Of a DNA stretch of 64,000 bases, positions 56,560 to 64,000 are shown piece after piece. The DNA is from Mikania micrantha (lineage: Eukaryota; Streptophyta; Magnoliopsida; Asterales; Asteraceae). The stretch covers positions 55,343,001-55,407,000 of the forward strand of contig CM018688.1 in assembly GCA_009363875.1 (NCBI GenBank), read 5' to 3'. Numbering within the stretch: position 1 is the first letter of the stretch; the number at the start of each line of letters is the position of its first letter. The notes under the pieces were generated by a model. That model did not search any database. It saw nothing but the letters and a program-made list of their open reading frames with translations, and was not told where the DNA came from. Made by a program: the position numbers and the translations under genes.

Positions 56560-58496
56560 AATTCAATAAAATGCTCAAGAAGACCCTCATATGACTTATG
56601 TCATGTATTTGATCCAAAATGATTATCAAACAGATGAGGTTCTTGGCATGTCAACTAAAGCAAGAAACATAGAAATGTCACTTATTACACAAAGGAGATA
56701 TTGAAACAGGGTATGAAAAATCAACTGCAGTAGAAAAAGAAAAGAATTAGCCTGCTTCTAAGCCTATGTATCATCTAGATGTGAATAAAATGTTAGATTT
56801 TGACATGAAAACATTTTTGAAAGAGAGAAATTTTCCTTACAGGCGTCTTGGATCCATGAAATTTAAAAGTCTAAGAATGCTTCTAAGGAAAATCAACTAT
56901 AGTAGAAAAAGAAAAGAATTAGCCTGCTTCTAAGTCTCTGTATCATCTAGATTTTAACATGAAAACATTTTTGAAAAAGAGAAATTTTCCTTACAGGCGT
57001 CTTGGATCCATGAAATTCAAAAGTCTAAGAATGCTTTATAGTAGAAAAATAAAAGAATTAGCCTGCTTATAAGCCTCTGTATCATCTAGATTTTGACATG
57101 AAAACATTTTTGAAAGAGAGAAATTTTCCTTACAGGTGCCTTGGATCCATGAAATTCAAAAGTCTAAGAATGGAGGTTGAAACTGTAATATACCATGAAA
57201 AGAAAGAAAATAAGAAATTTATTCTTGAAATTTCAAAACCAAAGTACACTAAGACTTTGTAAAAATAAAGATCTATTAGCAAAACAGTTTTTATGCATGT
57301 TACTTGAAAGCAAACAGATACTACTACTCGGAATAAATTCACTAAAATGAAAACAACAGGAGAAATGGCGAGATTAATAATTGATGAAGGTCAGACATAT
57401 GAAAAATTTTTGACTCATACGTACAAAATGGATGGAAAATTTATTGCTTGGAAGCATGACTATGATTGGGATTCTTTCTTGATTAAAAGCATAATTGGTT
57501 TGACTCAGTTCTTCTCTTTTGCTTACAAAATAATTGGTCTTCCGAATCATGATTTATTTGAATTGGCAGAAACACTTATGGATAATCATAGTTGGCATCC
57601 AAAATGATACGAATATTAAAATATCTCTGGAGATATTTGAAAAATACAAGAATTGAAAGAAATAAGTTACTTAAGTGAGCTGAACGAAGAGACATTCGGA
57701 ATGTCTATCCAGAAATTACCCAAAAGAAAAGAAAGGAATTAAGGATAGAATCTAAAGCTCGAAAGGATCCAGAATCTGCTATAACAAGAATGTCATTTCC
57801 AACCATAAGGTTTAAGAAACTATGACTGTAAATTCTATTAGAGGTGATCAAGAATCAGGTCTCATCACTCATTGGTATCATGACTCCATAAATTATGAGC
57901 AGGTTCTTGAACGAAGAGATAGGGGAAAGAAAATAGTGATATATACTTGTTCAGTCCCTATGAAATAAAGTTACATGACCCTACTTATGTTCTTTTCCTT
58001 AATTAATAGAAAATTGGAAAGGTTTTCAATAGATATGCCATAGCTGATTCGTGTTGATTTTTACATTTAATAAAATATTTGGCAATTGTGTATGAAAGGA
58101 TTGTTTTTAGAAGAGCAATGAGAGATATCTCTGTGGCTCCTAAAAGAATTGAGAATATTGCAGGATCCCACATAAACGTTAACTGAAACTTAGTTGTTAC
58201 CAACAAGTCAGCTTGACTTAATAATATATAAAAAAACAATATCTGGCTAAACTAGATAAAGACACAATTTTTGAAGCTCTTCAACACATCCATTGTTTAT
58301 ACTCACTACAATTTAGTAGGTCCAATGATATAGTTTTCAACATGTATAAGATACTATGCTCTTGGATTTAATAAACCAATTTCGAAAATAAAGGATAAAC
58401 AGGAGGCGTAGATGGAAACAAAGTTTTGGATGTACAAAGATATTGTATAGTTGACAACTTGGAGTTTATAAGAATAAAGGGTTTTGGTAGCATCAT
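56560..58496 (+). pseudogene. interior of an unidentified LTR element
   Basis: Lies directly left of a polypurine tract and LTR, so it is the 3' part of a plus-strand LTR element. Coding-like pieces appear in changing frames: MKFKSLRMEVETVIYHEKK (from about 57150), the open stretch 57347-57607 (EMARLIIDEGQTYEKFL, AWKHDYDWDSFLIK, LPNHDLFELAETLMDNHSW), RRDIRNVYPEITQKKRKEL (about 57690-57740) and ITRMSFPTIRFK. No Gag, RT, integrase or RNase H motif is recognised. It may be a non-autonomous element's own protein. I do not assign a function. Confidence 0.45.
56731..57175 (+). repeat. three-copy tandem duplication of a coding-like segment
   Basis: Units start TAGAAAAA(G/T)AAAAGAATTAG at 56731, 56903 and 57042 (172, 139 and ~134 bp). 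Each carries GACATGAAAACATTTTTGAA and the coding-like phrase NFPYRRLGSMKFKSLRM (third copy RCLGSM). The units differ by a few substitutions and by an indel in the first. Each has TTTTCCTTACAG, which resembles a splice acceptor. Confidence 0.85.
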
Positions 58497-58510
58497 CCTT
58501 AGGGGGAGAT
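58497..58510 (+). other. polypurine tract before the 58.5 kb LTR
   Basis: CCTTAGGGGGAGAT abuts TGTTGGGTATAT; this is the classic copia 3' polypurine-tract/LTR junction form. Confidence 0.8.
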
Positions 58511-60004
58511 TGTTGGGTATATAAAAGGATGAATGTTTTTTTTCCAAAATATTTGTCTGAGTACAAACCATGTTTTGAATGTAGTTTCATCATAAATTTC
58601 TGATACGAAGGTTCTCTTTCTTTGAAATCATGATTATAGTTTTGTGCATATCTTAGATTGATATAAGGATGCTCCGTAAATACTTCAGAAGTAAAATAGA
58701 TGAATAATTAACATCTTTACAAATATTAACTTGTGCTAAGTTAGAACATCTACAAATATACAACCGATTCTCTTATAACCAACTAGAGATATAGCACAGA
58801 ACAATGGTAGCGTAGTAAATATCTTTACAGATATTAACATGTGCACAATATGAAAATTATAGATGTATAGCTAAGATTAGCACCTATGAACAAGTTAAAC
58901 AGTAGCAAAGTTAACGTATTTACGAATGTTAGTTAGTGCACAGTCAACATATTTACCAGTGCAACTGATGCTAAATCTAAGTAGTGTGCTTAATTAAATA
59001 TTTACAAATGTTGACTTGAGCACTGAATAGTATTTGAAAAAGTTTTAACAATGCTTAGTTAGTACACTTACGAATGATCAACTTTAGCATACTTAACATC
59101 TTTTCATATTTTAACTTGTGCGCAGTTGACATATTTGTCAAAGTATAGCTAATGCTCTTAAAACATTTACGAACGTATGTGTTGTACAGTTAGAAAATTT
59201 ACGAATCTTCAAATTGTGCACACTCAAAACATTTTTGAATGTATAAGTGATGCATAGTTAGAACATTTATGAATGTTCAACTTGTGCACACTCAGAACAT
59301 TTGCAAATGTATAAGTGATGCACAGTTAGAACATTTACGAATGCTAAACTAAGATAATATATTTGAAAACTTTCTAACTCTACAGTTGGCTTGTTACATA
59401 CTAGCAGAGATGTTGTTAAGCTATCTTTGGATGGAACTTCTGCAGATAAAGATCCAGTCATGTGAACAGATGAACTTTGCGGATAACAAGTGTTCTTCCA
59501 CAAATGCTTCACTAAGTTTTCAAGACTTGTGAAGTTTTTTTCTGAGTACCAATTGTTGATGCTGACAAGATAGTTGTTGGTGCTGACAAAGAATGACATC
59601 TAAGATGCTAACAAGATTAATTTAAGACAACATATAACCTACTTGTTACATTGTAATCTAGGTCCTAACCTAATGGGTATTCATGGGCCCTCGATGTCTA
59701 CAAATAGATGCTAATGTAATTATATTAGGGTAACAGTTTCTTGATACGATAGCCTCATAGAGTGAGAAAGTTCTAGTGAGAGAAAATAGAAAACCCTAGT
59801 GATGCTTTGTGATCGGAAGTCTGTTTTTTTGATCCTAGCTTCTTTGTAACTATTTATGAATGATCAATGAATGATATGTTTGTGTATATTTTGTCTTTTA
59901 ATATGATCTTTGATTAATATATGCTTGAATAGCTAAAACTGTTTGTTTCCATCACTCAATGCTTTAGTGAAAACTCAACTACTGTCTCATTCTCGATCCT
60001 AACA
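58511..60004 (+). mobile_element. LTR of an unidentified copia-like element (about 1494 bp)
   Basis: TGTTGGGTATAT after a polypurine tract; the best end is GATCCTAACA at 60004, giving TGTTGGG/CCTAACA-type inverted ends. A leader-like region with ATAGATGCTAATG near 59705 may hold the promoter. The left half is filled by palindromic microrepeats. No matching second LTR was found in the window, and the end is inferred only from the terminal inverted repeat. Confidence 0.65.
58680..59350. repeat. ACATTTGCAAATGT-type palindromic microrepeat array
   Basis: Repeats of the pattern GTTAGAACATTTACGAATGT and TTGTGCACA occur about every 35-36 bp, with a clear 70 bp tandem at 59207-59350. ACATTTGCAAATGT (59297-59310) is a perfect palindrome; CATTTACGAATG, ATTTACAAATGTT and ATTTTTGAATGT are variants. 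Confidence 0.85.
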
Positions 60005-60055
60005 TGTATGTGTGAATATGTATATACATACACATTGATATAAATATGTAAAAAT

Positions 60056-60089
<34 letters not shown>

Positions 60090-60877
60090 AATAAATCAAA
60101 ATAAAATGTGTCACATGTCACTTTTCTAAACTATCCTTATAAAAGTTTTGCCGCCTCTCTCTCCTATTAAATGTACTCATGTTCAATAATAATAATAATA
60201 TTAAATATTAAATATACTTTTATACATTTTTAAGTTAAAAAAAGTTTTTAAAGCATTAAAAATATATTAATTTTAAAAGAGTATATTTTTTTAGAATCCA
60301 AATTATTATGAAATATAAAATATTCAATAATTGTTTTTCAAAATGAAATATTCAAAAAATAAATTTAATAAACTTAGTGTTTAAATAAATAATATTATTA
60401 TTTTATTACCTATGTATTAAACTATATAAACTATTAATCATATTATTATTAACTATTTATTATTTAACTCGTGTAATACACAAAGTATTGACCTAGTGTG
60501 TGTGTGTATAGGATTAGGTTCAAGTAAAAAGGATTATGTTAGTGACAAGAGTGAAAAGTAATAATGACCGTTAGATTAAAATGTGATTAATTTTTAAGGA
60601 AGTGTATATCTGAAAGAAATTTTATTTAAGAAGGCAAATATCATTTTTTATTTCTTATTGTGTTTTTATGCATATTATTGTTGGTTGCGTAATATATATG
60701 TTATTTGTTTCCAATCTGTGTACAATGCATGATTTTTGTATCTATTGATTATAACGACTAATGAGATTATTCACAACAAACATGATTGTTGTGTATTACG
60801 TATCATTATTGTTTCTATTGTGTTATATTCAATATTGTGTATTATTGTATATTGTGTTTTTATGAGTTTTACTAATA
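60005..60877. other. AT-rich stretch with microsatellites
   Basis: (TA)n(CA)n at 60058-60090, (AAT)n at 60188-60205 and (GT)n at 60498-60510. The part 60736-60877 has scattered TTGTGT/ACACAA words that lead into the tandem array. No gene is supported. Confidence 0.55.
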
Positions 60878-61407
60878 ACCATTGTGCAATACGTGTATCA
60901 CAGATGACAACATATATGACACAATAGACACTATGTTTAGACACAATGACCCAAAACACAATGATGTCTATAGCCATTGTTTCTAAAAGTTTTTACATAG
61001 CCTAACCATTGTGCAATATGTGCATCACAAATGAAAACATACATGACACAATAGACACTATGTTTAGACACAGTGACCCAAAACACAGTGATGTCTATAA
61101 CCATTGTTTTTAAAATTTTTGACATAACCTAACCATTGTGTTATACGTGCATAACAGATAGCAACATATATGACACAATAAACACTATGCTTAGACACAA
61201 TGACTCAAAATACAATGGTGTTTATAACCATTGTTTCTATAAGTTTTTACCTAACCTAACAGTTGTGCAATACGTGCATCACAGATGACAATAGATATGA
61301 CACAATAGACACCATGTTTAGACACAATAACCCAAAACACAGTGATGTCTTTAACCATTGTTTTTAAAAATTTTGACATAACCTAACCATTGTGTTATAC
61401 GTGCATA
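60878..61407. repeat. ~127 bp tandem array
   Basis: Units begin ACCATTGTG(C/T)(A/T)ATA near 60878, 61005, 61131, 61258 and 61386, the last cut off by the LTR at 61408. Each unit holds CATCACAGATGACA, GACACAATAGACACTATG, GACACA(A/G)TGACCCAAAA and GATGTCTATAACCATTGT. TTGTGT and ACACAA words face one another, so units can fold. A DNA transposon subterminal region is possible, but no terminal repeat was found. Confidence 0.85.
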
Positions 61408-62201
61408 TGTAGGATCGGGTTGTTATCTCTAAACAACACTTCACAAGTATTTCTTACTTAATTCTAACAGATGCGGAATGTTCTGTTAGAATGATCTCAC
61501 AATTTCACTCAAAGTGACACAATAATAATCTTTGAACAATATTAAGAACACAAGAATAATTCAAGCTCAAGGATATATTTCTCTCAAAGTGGAAGTATAC
61601 AAGCAAGCACACTTCAAACAACAATACATTGGGAGGTTATATAGCCGAGGCTACAACCGTATACACTTAGGAATACAAGTTGGGTATACTAGACAAGTAC
61701 ATAAAGTAAAGCTTATTCTAGTATGTTGAGTGTCTTAACAGGCTAAGACACTCAGTCATGATCATTACATTAATAGACATTGACTTTACAAAGGACTATT
61801 AAATACAAAAGACATTTAATGTTGTTGATCTTCAAGGCTTCAGATGATCTTTTGCATTTAATGCAGCATGGGAGAGGTAAGGTGCTTTATCTGACTCATT
61901 ACATGTTGTCTTTGACTTTACTCAGACCAGCATGTCTTGTGTCAGTACCTTTTGTACTATGAGAGTAAGCTGCTACAGTCTTTGTCAGAGGATAAACCTC
62001 GGAAGTCTTTGTCTTTAGTGCATAAGAAGATTCCTCGGAAGCAGTTGTCTTGTACAACCTTCGGCAGGAACCAGTTATCCTTCGGAAGCAATGTTGCTTC
62101 CGAAGAATCACTTCTTCCTTCCGAAGGTGTTTATTCAAAGAGACTCCTATACTTAGACAAACAAGAAGTTTGGTGAGCATCAGCCTTTATTAGTCTTTAC
62201 A
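61408..62201 (-). mobile_element. 3' LTR of the young copia element (794 bp)
   Basis: In plus orientation TGTAGGATCGGG…TCTTTACA, the same length as the solo LTR at 23973 with one base change that I could find (GGTGC against GGCGC near 61883). TATA box on the minus strand (CTATATAAC) is at about 61636-61645; the CTTCCGAAG cluster is at 61995-62130. Confidence 0.95.
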
Positions 62202-62216
62202 GTCTCCCCCTAGGCT
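62202..62216 (-). other. polypurine tract of the young copia element
   Basis: Minus strand CAGCCTAGGGGGAGAC immediately precedes the LTR start TGTAAAGAC, fixing the orientation of this family and of the solo LTR. Confidence 0.9.
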
Positions 62217-62232
62217 GATGCTACCAAAACTT

Positions 62233-62985
62233 CTAAGGCATAAACCTTGGCTTCCATGTACCCCTCAGTACTTGTGCCCTTTTTCTAATTAATCTGATAG
62301 CTGACCTCCCATCTGCTCCATTGTCAGGATTATTGAGAGGGAGCATATCTAGATCAAATATATAGGGTTTTGCCAACATCATCAGATGCAAAAGATCCAC
62401 CAGTTTTATTTCTCCATTGTAGTCGGTGAGGATGAATATCCTTTCTTGTGCATTGAAGCTCCAATTTACCAAAGGGATGTATGAATGCTCATGCATTAAT
62501 CTGCTGATATCCCTCATGTCTTCTAGGGTTTGTGTAGTTTTGGGAGTTGCTTCAGATGTGGCTTCAAGTACTGAGAGTGTTGTATCAGGCTCAGAGTCTA
62601 AAGGGATAGTTTTTGTTTCCTTTTTCCTTTTAGCCATGCTCTTTCTTCTTGTGAATCTTGATTTGTCTTGAGCAGTGGCTTGACTCCTCAGAACTCTGGC
62701 CTGTTGGGCTTCCACAGTTGATTCTACTGCTGCACCTGTTGTTGCAGTAGGCTGTGGCCCAATATCCTCATCCCTTGAGGGTTCTGTTCTCCTCTCTTCA
62801 GCCTGTGTATGTCTCTCAGGATCAGGGTTTGGTATTGATTGTTTCCTTGTAGTCTTCTTACCCTTTTTGTAGACTGAGGAGATTGGCATGTTATCCATAC
62901 TTGGACTTGAAGGAGGAGATATTGGTTCTTCTTTTGGATTTAGGGGAGCATGTTGGGGAACATTGCTTTTGTTGCTGCCCCACAC
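62233..62985 (-). CDS. extra ORF of the young copia element, C-terminal part
   Basis: Open minus-strand frame of 250 residues. The N-terminal half is Pro/Ser/Lys/Arg-rich (KKGKKTTRKQ, RRKSMAKRKKE, a possible nuclear localisation stretch). The last ~80 residues form an ordered part, VNWSFNAQERIFILTDYNGEI then LVDLLHLMMLAKPYIFDLD and NNPDNG, resembling by position and residues the Trp-containing end of the extra ORF at 21990-22310. It overlaps the upstream frame at 62940-62985, so a single-base shift likely separates two parts of one protein; the ATG at 62985 is probably internal. Function unknown. Confidence 0.6.
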   Translation of the reverse strand: MWGSNKSNVPQHAPLNPKEEPISPPSSPSMDNMPISSVYKKGKKTTRKQSIPNPDPERHTQAEERRTEPSRDEDIGPQPTATTGAAVESTVEAQQARVLRSQATAQDKSRFTRRKSMAKRKKETKTIPLDSEPDTTLSVLEATSEATPKTTQTLEDMRDISRLMHEHSYIPLVNWSFNAQERIFILTDYNGEIKLVDLLHLMMLAKPYIFDLDMLPLNNPDNGADGRSAIRLIRKRAQVLRGTWKPRFMP

Positions 62986-63995
62986 ATGACTTCTTCTCCC
63001 TCTCTGATCCCTGCACCAGAGAGGGGAAATTCTATTGTAGCTCCTCCCCCTAAACCTAAGCCTCTCATTAGGCTTTCCTTTCTTGCCCTGATTTGTTCAA
63101 TTGAAGGTAACTCACCTCTTGCAACTTTGGCTTTTATATCTCTGATATGCATATCCATGGTTGAGTTCTTCATTGGGCCTAGCTGCCGAGCATGGAAGCC
63201 ATATTCCAAGAGAAAGGCCTTGTTCTTGTCTCTGTAGGCCTTCTCTTTTTGCTCCTTTGTAAGTACACTCAGGGCCTTTGATGCAGCAACAGCTTGTTCT
63301 TGCTGCTGCACCTTGTCCAGCTCGGCAGCCATTCTAGGTACCGACCAGTTGATGACTTCATCAAAGTCATAACCTTTTTCTTCTAGCAAAGCAGAGAGTC
63401 TAGCTCGCTCTTCATCTAGAGAAGTGTTTGGTCGGCCCTTTGTTTTCTTTGGTCTCATCTCCTCCTGTTCTGATTCCTCCTCTGGGGTTAGCTTACGTTT
63501 TCCTTTGTCATCAGCAGTTATTTTTGCCCCAGAGGAGATTTCTTCTGTTGCCTCACCAGCTGGTTCATTGGCATGTAGCTCCTCTGTGGAGGAAACATCC
63601 AGGATGACTGGGCCTTCGGAGGCAGCTGCAGCTTCGGAGTTAACCTCAGCATTCACTGTCTCCTCCAGTTGACCAATCCCCTTAGATGATTCCTTATTGG
63701 ATTCCACAAAGGGCTCAGGAGAGGAAGAGAGAGCTTCAGCAGCTTCAGTCCCAGAAGGGGACACAGATTTCATGGAAATTGATTCTTCTTGTGCTGTGTC
63801 TTCCATGACAACCTGAGCTGCAGTCTCAGAAGGAGACTTAGTCCCAAGAGGGGACTGAGGTTCCAAAGAGACATTTGATGTTTGCTGTTCAGTCTCTTTG
63901 GCAACCTCCCTTGTATCCTCAGAAGCAGAAGAAGAGGAAGTAGAAGAAGAATCTTGAAAATAAGTACCCAAGAAGTCATCCCATTCAGCAGTCAA
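62940..63995 (-). CDS. extra ORF of the young copia element, N-terminal part (partial at window edge)
   Basis: Open minus-strand frame of at least 351 residues. A Ser/Glu/Thr-rich acidic first half (SSSTSSSSASED, several EE-rich runs), a KGKRKLTPEEESEQEEMRPK basic/acidic switch, then a likely coiled coil with Gln/Glu/Lys heptads (MAAELDKVQQQEQAVAASK to about VARGELPSIEQIRARKESL). It ends at a stop (62940) by a frameshift into the next frame. Little damage otherwise, as expected of a young copy. The true start is probably right of the window. No catalytic motif was seen; by position it is the Sirevirus-type ORF after pol. Confidence 0.65.
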   Translation of the reverse strand: MTAEWDDFLGTYFQDSSSTSSSSASEDTREVAKETEQQTSNVSLEPQSPLGTKSPSETAAQVVMEDTAQEESISMKSVSPSGTEAAEALSSSPEPFVESNKESSKGIGQLEETVNAEVNSEAAAASEGPVILDVSSTEELHANEPAGEATEEISSGAKITADDKGKRKLTPEEESEQEEMRPKKTKGRPNTSLDEERARLSALLEEKGYDFDEVINWSVPRMAAELDKVQQQEQAVAASKALSVLTKEQKEKAYRDKNKAFLLEYGFHARQLGPMKNSTMDMHIRDIKAKVARGELPSIEQIRARKESLMRGLGLGGGATIEFPLSGAGIREGEEVMCGAATKAMFPNMLP

Positions 63996-64000
63996 AGTGA

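Larger units (their letters stand above)
61408..64000 (-). mobile_element. young copia element, 3' end (continues beyond the window)
   Basis: Minus strand: an extra ORF (63995-62233), polypurine tract (62202-62216) and 3' LTR (62201-61408), inserted in the tandem array with GCATA as the left-hand target candidate. A nearly identical solo LTR sits at 23973-24766. The rest of the element lies right of position 64000. Confidence 0.85.

Noticed and set aside
58680..59350. CRISPR-like regularly spaced repeat
   Set aside because: Plant nuclear context, spacers are themselves repeat variants, and the array is inside an LTR.
60878..61407. CACTA transposon subterminal region
   Set aside because: No CACTA terminus or 3 bp duplication could be located, so only a tandem array is reported.

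Overview
The window looks like repeat-dense nuclear DNA of a flowering plant, probably a composite (Asteraceae). That guess rests on the mix of Ty1/copia elements of the Sirevirus type carrying an extra 3' open reading frame, Ty3/gypsy chromoviruses of the Tekay (Del) type with LTRs over 3 kb, tRNA-derived SINEs, and hAT- and PIF/Harbinger-type MITEs. The species is not proven. I found no convincing host gene, tRNA or rRNA gene in 64 kb; almost all coding-like sequence belongs to retrotransposons at different stages of decay.

Layout. (1) Positions 1-22814 hold an old plus-strand Sirevirus-like copia element: gag, protease, integrase, RT and RNase H remnants up to about 5467, a palindrome-rich spacer, an extra ORF from 7442, a polypurine tract and a 3' LTR at 22394-22814. 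The extra ORF is split by a 12.2 kb Tekay element (8606-20846, CCACC target duplication). That insert is itself rearranged into partial LTR - integrase tail - LTR - deleted interior - LTR. (2) 22815-28159 holds a solo LTR (23973-24766, CAACT duplication), a 755 bp PIF/Harbinger-like MITE (25063-25817) and a copia pol scrap. (3) 28160-31031 is a small minus-strand LTR element whose interior encodes a protease-like segment and an ARID DNA-binding domain; its 5' LTR contains a SINE and a hAT MITE, each with its own target duplication. (4) 32040-35940 is a decayed minus-strand Sirevirus-like 3' region with the same extra-ORF layout as element 1. (5) About 36700-38430 is a diverged Tekay LTR, hit by a young minus-strand chromovirus (38431-51658) whose middle is a 7.2 kb inverted repeat made of two LTR plus integrase-tail arms. 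(6) 51659-56372 is another minus-strand chromovirus LTR with integrase and RNase H. (7) 56395-60004 holds a Tekay LTR scrap, an unidentified LTR-element interior with a three-copy duplication, and a 1.5 kb LTR. (8) 60878-61407 is a ~127 bp tandem array, invaded by a young minus-strand copia element whose 3' LTR (61408-62201) differs from the solo LTR at 23973 by one base as far as I could compare; its extra ORF runs off the right edge.

The most interesting pattern is that six unrelated or distantly related LTR families in the window each carry a cluster of a family-specific short palindrome, mostly around a CG core (for example TTCGAGTACTCGAA, ATTCGGCCGAAT, CTTCCGAAG). In two Sirevirus-like copies the same motif recurs in the spacer before the extra ORF. 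Together with a conserved GGTGAGTTC box in the chromovirus LTRs and a splice-acceptor-like sequence just before the extra ORF, this points to a shared regulatory layout that could be tested.
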